Positions 15,201 to 31,972 of a stretch of 60,000 bases of DNA are shown piece after piece. The notes under the pieces are model-generated. The model did not search any database and was not told the origin of the DNA. It worked only from the letters and a program-made list of their open reading frames with translations. The stretch is from Neocallimastix lanati (nom. inval.). Its lineage: Eukaryota; Neocallimastigomycota; Neocallimastigomycetes; Neocallimastigales; Neocallimastigaceae. Location of the stretch: the NCBI GenBank assembly GCA_016946835.1, contig JACVTC010000095.1, forward strand, positions 215,001 to 275,000, given 5' to 3'. A program made the translations under genes and the position numbers. Position 1 is the first letter of the stretch; the number at the start of each line of letters is the position of its first letter.

Positions 15201-15218
15201 GGAAGTGTATTCTCTTCC
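15201..15218 (+). other. 3' UTR hairpin of the LINE
   Basis: GGAAG (15201-15205) pairs with CTTCC (15214-15218) around TGTATTCT, just upstream of the poly-A. The same stem and loop occur in the truncated copy at 38912-38929. It is a candidate template-recognition signal for the element's reverse transcriptase, by analogy with LINEs that require a 3' stem-loop. Confidence 0.55.
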
Positions 15219-15221
15219 CTG

Positions 15222-15253
<32 letters not shown>

Positions 15254-15257
<4 letters not shown>

Positions 15258-15267
15258 TAAAATAATG
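15254..15267 (+). repeat. Target-site duplication, right copy (14 bp)
   Basis: TATATAAAATAATG, identical to 10298-10311, immediately after the LINE poly-A tail. Confidence 0.85.
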
Positions 15268-15440
15268 AATTATTATTTACGAGCCAATTTAAATATTTAA
15301 ATTATTTTTTTTATATATTTAAAATTCTATAAGGTACAATAGTTCGAGTTCTAGTGATCCGAATGTATTGAAGTTAATATAAGTTATAGATCTCGAGAAA
15401 GCTTCCAAATGAATGTAATTTCAGCTGGAAAAAGTTATTG

Positions 15441-15483
<43 letters not shown>

Positions 15484-15812
15484 TTTATTTTTATTAATTT
15501 CTTGAGGGTTAAATTAAATTGAGTTAACTTTTTTTTTTTTTTTTTAAATTGGTCCAAACCCTTTTGTTTTTGTTTTTATATTTTTAAATATTCCTAATAT
15601 ATATATATATATACATTTTTTTTTTTTTTTTTTTTTTTTTGATAATAAAAATCCAATTTCTAAATCCAATTTTCAATAATAAATTTCAATTTTAATTCTT
15701 TTATTTGTGAATTTGTGAATTTTAATTTTATATCTACTTGAAAAAAAAAAAAAAAAAATTAAAATTGTAATAAAAAATTGATATAGTGAATTTTCCCATA
15801 AAAATGCAAGCT
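15268..15812. other. Spacer between LINE and tRNA gene
   Basis: Contains poly-T runs (about 15448-15481, 15530-15545, 15616-15640) and a somewhat G-richer stretch at 15330-15450 without a usable reading frame. No gene was seen. Confidence 0.55.
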
Positions 15813-15884
15813 GGGGATATAACTCAGTGGTAGAGTGCTTGCTTTGCATGCAAGAAGCCTCGGGTTCGATCCCCGATATCTCCA
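15813..15884 (+). tRNA. tRNA-Ala (anticodon UGC)
   Basis: A 72-nt gene without an intron. Acceptor stem GGGGATA pairs with TATCTCC, including the G3:U70 wobble that is the classic alanine identity element. The anticodon stem CTTGC/GCAAG encloses the loop TTTGCAT with anticodon TGC. The T arm is TCGGG-TTCGATC-CCCGA. The A box (TAACTCAGTGG) and B box (GGTTCGATCC) of an RNA polymerase III promoter are visible. T runs after position 15885 would serve as terminator. The CCA end is not encoded beyond the discriminator A. Confidence 0.97.
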
Positions 15885-16394
15885 GTTTTTCTTTTTTGAA
15901 CTTTAAATCCAATACTACGGAGTTTAAATATAAAATTTTAAAAGATAAAAAAAAAATTTTTTTTTTTTTTTTATTTTATATTTTGGTAACATTATATTTT
16001 AAAAATAAATATATATATATGAGAAATTTTTTTTTATTTTTTTGGATAATATCATAAACATAAAGGTTCTTTTTTTTTCTTTTTTTATTCAAATATAAAT
16101 AATATAAATATTTTTGAAATATAAGAAATTGTTTAATTATAGCTTATTGATAATTTAATAGTGAATTTATATATTATTTAATAAATATCTTTTTTTTTTT
16201 TATTATTTTATTTTTGTTTTTCATATTTCAGAAAAGTTTAAAATATGAAATATTAAGATATGTTAAATAACTGGAAACTTTATTATATATATGTTTTTTA
16301 AAAATAAGGTTCAAAATAAATTAAAATATAACTAAAAAATTTTTACAATAACTTTTTTATTTATTATTTTATTTTATTTTATCTTATTTTATTT

Positions 16395-16434
<40 letters not shown>

Positions 16435-16702
16435 CAAAACAAAATCAAAAAAAAAAATAGAAAGCAGAAAACATATAAATATATATATATATAATAAAGC
16501 AAAAATAAATTTAAATATTAAAATATATATTTTTAAAATATTATAAAATTTAATTTTTTTTTTTTTTTTTTTTTTTTAATTTTCATTTTATTATTATTTT
16601 AATCTTTATCGAAAAAAGTGAAGTTTAGAAAATTAGATAAAAATATTATTAGAGTCTTAATAATTCAATCTTAATAATTCAAATATCATATTATTTTATA
16701 TC
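15885..16702. other. Spacer between tRNA-Ala and IFT70
   Basis: T-rich after the tRNA (Pol III terminator), then poly-T blocks (about 15957-15972, 16397-16434, 16554-16577) and A/T sequence. It presumably holds the IFT70 promoter. No further gene was seen. Confidence 0.55.
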
Positions 16703-20984
<4,282 letters not shown>

Positions 20985-21078
20985 AACTAATACATAAATA
21001 CATTCAAATTATTAAATTTATATATAATTTTCATTTTAAAAATAATTAAAAATATACATTTAGTTTGAATAAAAATAA

Positions 21079-21122
<44 letters not shown>

Positions 21123-21661
21123 CTATTAATCTATTAATAATAGTTCATAAATTATTATTTATATATTATAATTAAAATTATAGATTATGAAAATATTAAT
21201 ATTTATGTAGTAAAAAAAAACAATTTTATAATACTTTTAGAAGTTTTTATATAAGATATAAGATAATAAAAAATAGATAAATTAAAAATTTTTTATACAT
21301 AAAATTGAATAAAATTTTTTAGTAATTAAACATATAATATATGTAATTAATTATTTTTTTAAAAATAATATATATATATATATTATTTTTAAAACTTATT
21401 TAAATCTTTTAAATATTCATAATTAATTAATTAATTTATTGTTAATATCAAATAAAGATAAAAAATAAAAATAAAAATAAAATATTATATTTTAAATTTT
21501 TTTATTTTATTTTATTTTATTATAATTTATATTTTTATATTATATATTATTATATATAATATTTTTATTTAATATTATTTTATTGTATATAAAAATTTTT
21601 ATTGTATATAATTTGAAATAAATTTTGAATCATTTGAAGGTGATACTTTTATTAATTTTAA
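20985..21661. other. IFT70-WRAP73 spacer
   Basis: Same-strand spacer with T and A homopolymer runs at 21077-21121 and TA-rich sequence. It presumably holds the 3' UTR of IFT70 and the promoter of WRAP73. No ORF or RNA was recognised. Confidence 0.55.
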
Positions 21662-22881
21662 ATGGATTTCACGGAATTATATAAACAAACTTCAAATTTA
21701 TGTATTTTTTCACCAAATGGATTATATATAGCTATAGCAGTTCAACATCGTCTTGTCATAAGAGATGCTGAAAGTCTTCAAATTATTCAACTATTTTCAT
21801 GTATTGATAATATACAGAGTATTGAATGGTCTCAAGATTCAGAATACATTTTATGTGCTTCTTTTAAATTAGGAGTTATTCAAGTATGGAGTTTAAGTGA
21901 TCAGGAGTGGACTGCAAAAATAAATGAGGGTGTCGTTGGTTTAACAAGAGTTCAGTGGGCACCAGATGGGAGACATATCATTAGTTTTTCAGATTTCAAA
22001 GTACATTTAATACAAATCTCTTTATTATAATTTATTTATTTATATTTTTTTAAATGGATATATATAATATATATAATATATATATAATTATCATCATTTT
22101 TTAAATATTAAAGTAAAAATGAAATCTTGAAGTAACCAAAAAAATATATATATATATATATATTTTAAATTTTATATAATTATACGTATATGTTTAAAGA
22201 TAAGAATATCAATATGGTCTTTAATCACAAAAGAAGTAATCTATATACAATATCCAAAATTTAATTCAACAAAAGGTGCATATTAACAATTATTTGACTT
22301 TAGATAATAATAGTAATATATATATATAATATATATATTTATCTATATAAGTTACTTTAAATTAATTTAAATTTGAAATTTCAAAAATATAAAGGATTTA
22401 AATTTAGAAGTGATGGAAAATATTTAGCGGTAGCAGGAAGAAAGGACTGTAAAGATTTTATTAATATATATGAATGTAACGAATGGTCACTTTTAAAAGT
22501 AAAAAATTCTGAAAACCAGAAATTTAAAATTTTAAAAATTTAATAATTAAAAATTTTAAAATAAAATAAATGAAATACAAAAACAAAAACAAAAGCAATA
22601 TATATAAATATATACTAAATTATTAATTTAATTATATATATTTTTAAAACACGACAATCTATATTATTTTAATTTTAGCATTTTGTTGTTGAAGATACAG
22701 ATTTACAAGAAATTTTATGGTCACCAGATGGAAAATATATAGCAGTTATAAATAATTCATTAGATGTAATTTCATTTAATATTTTTATTATTTATTATTT
22801 ATTAACTATTAAATAATTAATAAATAATTAATAATTTAATAATTTTAACAATTTTATTTTTTTATAATATTTAAACATTTA

Positions 22882-22919
<38 letters not shown>

Positions 22920-23721
22920 AATTTTTATTTTATTTAATATTCAAAAATTTAATCATAGTATAATGTATGTGTATATTATCCTGATGGTAGACTAGTAAAA
23001 AGTTACACCACTGATAAAATAGGTCTTGGTGTGAAATCTGCTAATTGGTCACCTTCTGCTCAATTATTGGCTGTTGGTGATTATGAACAAAATGTAATTA
23101 AACTAAATAATTATAAAAATTTATTATTATTATTTATTATTTATTATTTATATTATTTATTATTTATTATTTATTATATATATACAAATCATTAATTAAT
23201 TATAATTCTCAATAATTTATTTATTTAAAAATCATATTTAACCTTAAATGTAGGTGACCTTATTAAACAATTATACATGGGATCCTTTAATAAAATTTTC
23301 ACATGATCCAGTAATAGAAGATTCTTCAGTTGTAAGTTTTCATTTTCATTTTTAACAGTAAACAATAACAAATAACAAAAATAGAATAAACAAATTTTAG
23401 AAATAAACTAAATAATCAAATTAAAATTAATATATATTATTATTATTGTAAATTATTGTGCTATTTGTTACAATACATGAACATTAATAGATAATTAATA
23501 AAGAAATTGACGTGAGTAACATTAGAAATAATTTAGATTTTAAATGGAATTTACAATCAAATAAGATAAGATGTAATTATATTATAAATAAAGAAATATA
23601 ATATGTATAATAAATATTTATATATATATTTATATATTTAATAATTTATTGTTTAAATTATTAATTTTTTTAATGATATATTAATTAAAAAAAAAAAAAA
23701 TTAAAATTACAACTTCAATAA

Positions 23722-23760
<39 letters not shown>

Positions 23761-24565
23761 AATAAATAAATATAAATAAAATAATACATTTTAGATGAAA
23801 TGATTAATCCACCTTATGAATTAGTAACAACACCTGTTGATTTAAGCAAACCAAATCCAAAAATAGGCATTAGTATGTGCTTATTTAATAATACAGGAAT
23901 TTATTTGCTAACAAAAAATGGTAATATAATATATTATGAATTTTTATAATATTTAGAAATGAAAAATTTAGAAAAAAATAAAAAAAAAAAAAATTATATA
24001 TTTTAAGATTTCCAAATGATTAATTTAAAATTACTAATTAAAATGTGAATTTTAACTTTATTAAATATATAATTAATAATTAATAATATATGTATTAATT
24101 TTTTTTTAAATATAATATAATTAATAATTAATAATATATGTATTAATTTTTTTTTAAATATAATATAATTAATAATTATTATTAAAATAATATATAAATT
24201 TGGAATTGAAAGATAATATGCCAAATTATTTATGGATATGGAATATAGCAACTCTTAAACTAGTTACTATTATTGAACAATTATTACCAATTAAGCAAGT
24301 ATCATGGAATCCTGTTATACCAGGACGTTTAGCATTTATCACAGGCAATAGTAATATATATTTTTGGGATGCTGAAATGGGATATTGTGAATGTGTAGAT
24401 GTCCCTGCATTAAATTTTGAAGTTCATTCAATGAATTGGAATCCTGATGGAAAATCAATTGTTCTTATGGATAAAGATAAATTTTGCTTAGCTTTTCCAA
24501 TAGAGGAAGAAATGGAAGAAATAGAAAATATTGAAAATATTGAAACTATGGAAGATGATAATTAA
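21662..24565 (+). CDS. WRAP73: WD-repeat protein WRAP73 (WDR8)
   Basis: WD40 protein of centrosomes or spindle pole bodies. In animals and fission yeast the family anchors microtubule minus ends and it also acts at basal bodies. Nine exons: 21662-22000, 22200-22275, 22395-22498, 22679-22765, 22959-23093, 23254-23331, 23491-23572, 23795-23920, 24213-24565. They total 1380 nt, giving 459 aa (human 460). Diagnostic stretches: IEWSQDSEYILCASFKLG, QWAPDGRHII, then IRISIWSL across intron 1, RKDCKDFINIYEC, SANWSPSAQLLAVG, NPKIGIS and VSWNPVIPGRLAF. Exon 7 (23491-23572) is the least conserved and its borders are less sure. Intron 8 contains a ~53-bp tandem duplication. Complete. Confidence 0.94.
24065..24178. 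repeat. Tandem repeat in WRAP73 intron 8
   Basis: A ~53-bp unit (AATATAATATAATTAATAAT, then ATATGTATTAATTTTTTTTTA) occurs about 2.2 times head to tail. Confidence 0.75.
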
Positions 24566-24890
24566 TTTTTTAATTTTTATTTTTAATTCTTATTTTTTAT
24601 TTATTATTATTATTAAAATTTCTTTTATGAGTTTTAATAATATAATTTTTAAATCATTTAATTAATTAAATTAATAATATATATGTAAGAAATCTTTTTA
24701 AAAATCTTTTATAATACTAATAATTAAAATTATAATTGTAAAAAAAAAAAAAAAATTACCATTTAATTATTTAAAGCTTCATTGTTATTTTTTAATCATT
24801 TTTATCATTACTGCTATATAATATAAACACAAAACACATAAAAATAAAATTTTATATAAAATTAAATTAAATAAAAATTTTGAAACTATT

Positions 24891-24892
24891 AA

Positions 24893-24975
<83 letters not shown>

Positions 24976-24976
24976 A
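24891..24976. repeat. (TAAA)n microsatellite
   Basis: About 21 perfect AATA/TAAA tetranucleotide copies. Confidence 0.95.
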
Positions 24977-25420
24977 CGAATATATTTAAAAAAAAAAAAA
25001 GGAAAAACATCTTAAATATAAATATACATTAAATTTAATATAATTTTTGATTAAAATTTTCTTTTTTTTTTTTTCTTAAAAAAGATATAGTTTTTGAAAT
25101 AATTTTTTTTTTTTTTATGTATTTTGTTGGAGTGTTTTTATAATTTAATTATTAGTTTTTATTAAATAAAATTTAAACCTTTTATATAATTATTATTATT
25201 TTTTTTTATATTTTAATAATTAAAATTTACTGTTTAACAAATTTAAAAATTAAAAAACAAAAAACACGTAAATTTTAATTATAAAGTTAAAATTTTATAA
25301 AAATAAAAAATAAAAAAAAGAATAGAAAGAAAAAAAAAAATTTTTTTTAATCTATTTCTTATATTTTTTAATTTTAATTTTAATTTTTTTTTTTTAATTT
25401 TTTTTTAATTTTTTCTTTTA

Positions 25421-25461
<41 letters not shown>

Positions 25462-25489
25462 CTTAAATATAAATATAGAATATTAAATA

Positions 25490-25566
25490 ATAAAGAAAAA
25501 AGAAAGAAAAAAGAAAGAAAAAAGAAAGAAAAAAGAAAGAAAATAGAAAGAAAAAAGAAAAGAAAA
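25490..25566. repeat. Purine-only GAAAGAAAAAA array
   Basis: About six copies of an 11-bp GAAAGAAAAAA unit on the + strand, following a long poly-T tract. The pairing of poly-T and poly-purine tracts may adopt unusual DNA structure. Confidence 0.8.
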
Positions 25567-25897
25567 AATAAGATAGTGATAATTTTTATTATAAAAGTTA
25601 TATAATATTGTATAGTAAAGATAAGAAATATTAAATATTATCAAAACTATTTTTAATATAAATCAATATTAAAAAAAAAAAAAAAAATAAAAAGAAAATA
25701 GAGAAAATAAATAATTTGTGAATATATTAAATTATCTTAATATAAAAAAGTCTGAAGAAGAATTAATAGAAAAGGATTATTTTGAATTGTCATCATTGTT
25801 TTTTGTTTAAAAGTAATATATCAATATTATATAAATAATTTTTTTTTCATATATCCATAATAAATCGAATAGAAGTAAAAGAAAAATATTACAAATT

Positions 25898-26465
25898 ATG
25901 GCGAATGAATCATCGCAGTTTTATACTTGTATAACACACGGAACAAATTCAAATAACAATGAAAAAATAATAAAAAATCATTCATTACCAACAAATTTAA
26001 CTTCAGGTTCATTCAATTCGTGTATATCTTTTCAAATTAATCCACGAAAAGATAATGATTTTGATAATAAAGATGATGTTGCTAATACAAATCAAAGAGA
26101 ATGTGCAGAATTAATAGTAGAAACACAACAAAAATTACAAAATTTAAGATTAGAAAGTTACATAAATTCTTTTCCTATTGACCTATATTCAAAATTTGCA
26201 GAAGAAGATAAATTGAAAAATAAATTATATTATAATAATTTTACGGAAGTTAACAATAATGGTAAATAAAAAATTAAAAAAAAATAAAAATAAATAAAGT
26301 AAAAAAAAAGAAACTAAAAAAAAAAAAAAAAAAGAGAAATGAAAAATATAAGTGAAAAAATAAAAATTTTTTTTTTTTTAATTATATAAATTAAAATATT
26401 ACTATATTAGTAAATTAATTTTATTTATAAAATTAAATATTTTTAAATATAAAAATTTTAAATAA

Positions 26466-26499
<34 letters not shown>

Positions 26500-27024
26500 A
26501 AATAATATTTAAATAAATTTATATAAAATTATATTAATAATAATTTATATATATATATTTTTGTATTATTATAATATAACATATTATACATATTTTATTT
26601 AAAAATTATTTAAAAAATATTATTGTTATTATATATATATATACTTATGAAATCTTAAAAGAAAGAAAAAATAATAAGCGAAAATTAAATTCTAATCCAA
26701 GTTCGATTATTAATGAAAATGAGAAAAAACAAAATAGTAATGAGAAAATTTCTGAGGTTAAAAAATTGAAAAGTTCAAGTACTTATAGTAATAATAAAGA
26801 TAACAATAATCAAATCAATAATTCAAATGAAATAAATGAAAATAATATTAATAAAGCTCAAAGCCTAAAAAATGATTTTCATATAAATCAATATGAAATA
26901 AATAATAATAATAATATAAATAATCCAAATATAATAAATCATAATAATAATGTTAATGAAAATGAAAATATAAAATTACAACAAAATGAACATAAAAATA
27001 TCATAGGTAAAAATAGAAAATTTA

Positions 27025-27075
<51 letters not shown>

Positions 27076-29968
27076 GTATTAAAATTAAATATAATTTCAA
27101 TATATAATAAAACTAAAATATGAAAAATGTTTGTTTAATAAATATTAATTTATCCTGTTTGGTAATTTAATTTTTTAATTTTTTTTTTACATGATATCTT
27201 AAAAATGGATCATCCATCAAATATACAAAATTTAAAAATTTAATAATTATTTAATAAATAATATCAGATGATGATATTGACGGAGAGTCGGATTATAAAA
27301 AATTAAATAATATTATGAATAATACTGACTGTTGGGGTATTTTACAATCCATAAATCCAAAATTTAGTACGATATATTTAAATGAAACTAAATACAAAAA
27401 TGAATGTATCATAGGACGTAATAGAAATTGTAATATATGGTAAAGTAATTATTATATATGAAGTTTTTATTATTATTTTGAAATATTGATATAATTTAAT
27501 TATATTAAGATAAACATTTTTTTTTTATTTTAATTTTTTACTAATATTATTATTATTTATAATTTATTAACTTTGCAATTATTTTAAACTTCAATATATA
27601 TATATATATACTTTTTTTATTTTATTTTATTATTTATTTAATTATTAATAATTCATTTTTTTATAATTTATTTGTTATTAAAAAATTAAATTAAATTTTA
27701 AATAAATAATTGAATATTAAACTTTAAATTTTTAAATTAATTAATTTTAAATCATAGGATTAACTTACCACAAATTAGTAATCATCACTGCCGTATTTAT
27801 TTTGTAAATAATTATTTTATATCAAGAAATTATTAATAATTAAGCATAAAATATATTTAATATATTATAACTTTGTATTAATGATATAAATTAAAATATT
27901 TTAAAAATAATTACCACCGCCACTACTACCAACCACATCTACTAAAAATAAGACGGAAAGCAAAAGTAAAATAACTGGTTATATCACAAGAGTTTTTTTT
28001 TTACAGGATTTGAGGTATTGAAATGTTCAATTTTTATAATAAATTAACTTTATGTAATAATTTAATTTATTTATTTTTTTTATTATGTTTTTTTTTTTTT
28101 TTTTTTTTTCTTTATTTTTTATTTTATGAAAATAAAAATCACTTAACAATAATTAATTATGTGGGTTTATAATTATATAAATACGTACATACTACATATG
28201 TACATACATACATACATACATGCCTACAATATAATATAATAGTACATATGGAACATTTGTTAATGAAAAACTTGTTGGAAAAGGAAAGACTGTTCAACTT
28301 TACAATGGGCAATCAATAGATCTTTATAAAAGTAGAAATAAAGAAAAATGTAATGAAAAAAATATGATTCACATATTATTTAATAAATATTTAAAATATA
28401 AAAATAATTTCTAAAATTATATATATATATATATATAGTTTATATATTTCTTATTCCAAATAACGGTTTAGTACCAGAAAAGGTAACATTAATTAAATTT
28501 ATTATAAATTATGAAAAATAATATCAATATATTAATTAATTTATGTATATATACAAAATTATTATAATTAGGCCCCCGAAATTAATTATAAAATAAATAA
28601 TGATATAGGCTCGTAAGTTTAAAATAATTACTATTATAATTTGTTGTATTACACGAATATTGTTATTAAGTAATTTGTATTATTAAATTAATTTAAATTT
28701 TCTAATAACCTTAATTTTTGAACAGTGGAAGTTTTGGAAGAGTATGTAAGGGAATAAGAAAGAATGATAATCTTGAAGTAGCAATTAAAATTGTAAATAA
28801 AAATAAATTAAATTCAAAACCAGGAACAAATTTAATGAAATATTTAGAAAGAGAAGTTAATATATTAAAATCTATCCAACATGTAAGTAATACTAGTAAT
28901 TATTTTATAACAAATTAAAAAATAAAAATTATTGATACATATAAAAATATATAAAAATATAAAAAATATATGTATGTATATATATATATATATTAAGAAA
29001 AATATAATACAACTATATGATGTATATGAAGATTCAACCAATGTCTATTTAGTATTGGAATTGTAAGTTTTAATTTAATATCAATTATTTGAAAGTTTGA
29101 AAATATTATAACATAAATTATTTCATTTTTTTTTTTTTTTTTTTTTTTTTACTCATTAAAAGTTTTATAAATATTATAACATATATAAATTCATTTCATT
29201 TAATTTTTTTAAAAAAGATATTATATTATTTAATTATTAATTTTTTTTTGAACATATTAATATAATTAATATAATAGAGCTAGAGGCGGTGAATTACTCA
29301 ATAGAATTAAGCTATTTCATAAATTGAATGAAAATCAAACAAGAATTGTTATGAAGCAATTATTCAGTGCTTTAGAGGTATTCTATCTACTTTTAATATT
29401 TAAAAATAATATTTAAATATGAACATTAACTTTTTTTTTTTTTTTTTTTTTTTTATTATAATTATTAATTATTTTCATAATAGTATTTACATAGTCAAGG
29501 AATAGCACATCGGTAAATTTTATTTATTATTATATTTTTTTTAACTACATTATGCAATATTATTAAATAATATTAAAACTAAATGGTTATATATATATAT
29601 ATATATTTAATTATATAGAGGTAATGTATTAAATTCAATAATATATATAAATATTCTTTATCTTATGATAATACTTTTATAAATATATAGTAGATTAATA
29701 AAATATATTAATAAATTAACTAAATATATTGATATATATATAAATATAAAAAATAGATTTAAAACCGGAAAATATATTAATGACTAGTCAAGATATTAAT
29801 GATTTTTCATTAAAATTATCTGATTTTGGTTTATCACGATTTGTTGATGATAATTTTTATATGAGAACTTTATGTGGTACACCAAATTATACAGCTCCTG
29901 AAGTATTTGATAGAAATGTCAAAAATTATACCATTGCTGTTGATATGTGGAGTTGTGGAGTTATTATG

Positions 29969-30008
<40 letters not shown>

Positions 30009-30056
30009 ATACAAATAAGATTTATTATGATTTTTTTTCTTTTATATAAATTATTG

Positions 30057-30113
<57 letters not shown>

Positions 30114-30636
30114 TAAATATATAAATTTAAAATATATATTAATATAAACTAATGGGTATTACAGTATATATGGTAATATATATATATAATATTTTATTTT
30201 TCATTTATTAATATATCTATTTATTTAATATAATTAATATTAATACTATTATTATTGCTATTATAATTATTTTTCTTTTTAATTTAATTAAATAATTAAA
30301 TATATTATATTATAATTTTAATTTAATCAATAGTTTATGTGGATATCCTCCATTTTCAAAAAAATTAACAAAATATCCATTAAAAACTCAAATATTAAAT
30401 GGTATATATACATTTAAACCGGAATATTGGTCTAATATTTCAATAGAAGGTATTTATATAAATTATAATAATTAAATAGATTTACTGAAATAAAATATTA
30501 ATTAATTTAAATGGAATTATTCAAATTGGATATATATTTATAAAGCCATATTAATGGTAAAATCATTACTACAAGTCAATCCAGAAAATAGAATAAATGT
30601 TTCGCAAGCATTAATCCATCCATTTATTGTAATGAT

Positions 30637-30677
<41 letters not shown>

Positions 30678-30749
30678 TTTATTTTTTATTTTTTTTTTTT
30701 AAAAAAAATCATATAATTATATATTTATTATTACATCAATAACATATAT

Positions 30750-30791
<42 letters not shown>

Positions 30792-30983
30792 TAAATTATT
30801 TAGATAGATGACGAAAATATGCAAATAGAATATGAACTAAAAAGAAAAAGAATTCAAATTTCAAAGGATGAACAGTCAGTATTATCAAATGAAAGTGAAA
30901 GTGAATCAACGGATCTTGATTATTCTTCTTCTAATCATAAAAATAGTAGTACTAAATTAAAAAAAAGACAAAAATTATTATAG
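25898..30983 (+). CDS. FHA-domain checkpoint kinase (Chk2/Rad53/Cds1-like)
   Basis: Ser/Thr kinase of the DNA-damage checkpoint, expected in the nucleus. Eighteen exons: 25898-26261, 26662-27006, 27268-27439, 27758-27803, 27953-28014, 28243-28349, 28439-28482, 28572-28612, 28726-28882, 28998-29062, 29278-29377, 29484-29512, 29619-29620, 29757-29968, 30165-30172, 30334-30449, 30546-30628, 30804-30983. They sum to 2133 nt, giving 710 aa. The N-terminal ~235 residues are Asn/Lys-rich and disordered. The FHA domain (about 240-375) has IIGRNRNC, ISNHHCRIYF and STYGTFVN. The kinase (about 390-645) has GSGSFGRV, VAIK (K415), HRDLKPEN (D512), SDFG (D534) and MRTLCGTP with APEV, as in Chk2/Rad53. The basic C-terminus (KKRQK) may be a nuclear signal. 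The 2-nt and 8-nt exons are needed to keep HRDLKPEN and the next helix in frame. Confidence 0.88.
29619..29620 (+). other. Candidate 2-nt microexon (AG)
   Basis: Exon 12 ends ...CAT CG at 29512 before GTAAAT. Exon 14 starts AT TTA AAA CCG at 29757 after AG. Joining them directly shifts the frame. Between them TATATAG|AG|GTAATG offers a canonical acceptor and donor around exactly two bases. Their inclusion gives CGA GAT TTA AAA CCG and restores HRDLKPEN, the invariant catalytic loop. The flanking introns would be 106 and 136 nt. A 2-base assembly or sequencing error at 29512, or a non-canonical acceptor, would be the alternatives. Confidence 0.7.
30165..30172 (+). other. 8-nt microexon (TATATATG)
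   Basis: It lies between TTACAG and GTAATA. It joins ...GTT ATT ATG (ending 29968) to TTA TGT GGA TAT CCT (from 30334), making SCGVIMYICLCGYPPF, the expected kinase helix F to G region. Skipping it would break the frame. Confidence 0.8.
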
Positions 30984-31591
30984 ATACAATTTATCAATTT
31001 ATAAAATTTTGAGTTATATAACAAACTATCTTAACATGAATGTAATATTAAATTATAAAATAAAAAGAAAAAATAAAAAAAAAGAGAAAAATAAAAAATA
31101 AAAATTATTAATAGAATTTATTAATAAGAGTTATTTAATTGTATATAAACTAAAAGTAAATTAGTAATAAAAAAAATTAATATATAAATAATAAAAATTA
31201 AATACTTGATAAATAATAAAAAAAAAAGATCATAAATTTATATCTATATATATCTATATATATCTATATATTTTTTTTTATAATTTATTATATAAAAAAT
31301 AAAAATGATTTATATTTATGATTAAAAAGGAAATATGTATTTTTCATTTTTTATTAAATTTAAGACTATATAAATAGTTTTTATATTATTAATAATTTAT
31401 TAATTTTTTTAAGCATAAATATATATTGAAATCTATTTGATTGTTAATGGTGGTAATTCTTTTTTTTACAATTCAGAAATATATTGCATTTTATTTTATT
31501 TTTTTATATTCTACATATATGTTTGTACATTATTATCGTTTTTTTTTTCATATAATTAACATCCATGTTTCCATTAGTATTATTTTTAAAA
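30984..31591. other. Convergent 3' spacer, kinase and BRK1
   Basis: The kinase (+) and BRK1 (-) end toward each other here. A/T-rich with a TATATATC repeat near 31240-31270. No gene was seen. Confidence 0.6.
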
Positions 31592-31928
31592 TTACATTGG
31601 AGGAGGTGGTGGAGGTGGAGGTGGTGCTGATGATCCAACAGGTGGAGGAGGAGGAGCAGCTGGTGCACCTGCACTTGCTCCTGGTGGTGGTGGTGGTGGA
31701 GGAGGAGCATTTCCACCCATTCCTGGAGGAGGAGGTGGTGGTGGTGGAGCGTTTGTAGCACCAGGTGGTGGAGGAGCAGCTGGTGCATTTGAACTTGCTT
31801 CTGCTATAGAATTTGTTTGTCTAGTATTTGTTTCTTGGAATAAGTTTTGTGAACCATAATTAGCTACATCTCCACCATTTAGTACTGATTGAGTCTATGA
31901 TATATACATATATATATATATTTTATTA

Positions 31929-31972
<44 letters not shown>

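Larger units (their letters stand above)
10312..15253 (+). mobile_element. Full-length non-LTR retrotransposon (LINE), apparently intact
   Basis: A 4.94-kb element bounded by an exact 14-bp target-site duplication. It begins CCCCAATGATGG, has a ~590-bp 5' UTR (10312-10903), one uninterrupted ORF (10904-15067), a ~157-bp 3' UTR with an AATAAAG signal (about 15189) and a terminal poly-A of about 29 nt (15225-15253). There is no separate ORF1. The architecture (APE-type endonuclease, reverse transcriptase, C-terminal CCHC) is that of the broad L1/Tad-like group. The long poly-A, intact ORF and perfect duplication suggest a recent insertion. Three truncated relatives lie in the same window (3396, 9815, 38527). 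Confidence 0.9.
24566..25897. other. Spacer WRAP73 - checkpoint kinase
   Basis: 1.3 kb without a gene. It holds a (TAAA)n microsatellite (24891-24976), poly-T (about 25430-25461) and a GAAAGAAAAAA purine array (25490-25566). It presumably includes the promoter of the kinase gene. Confidence 0.6.
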
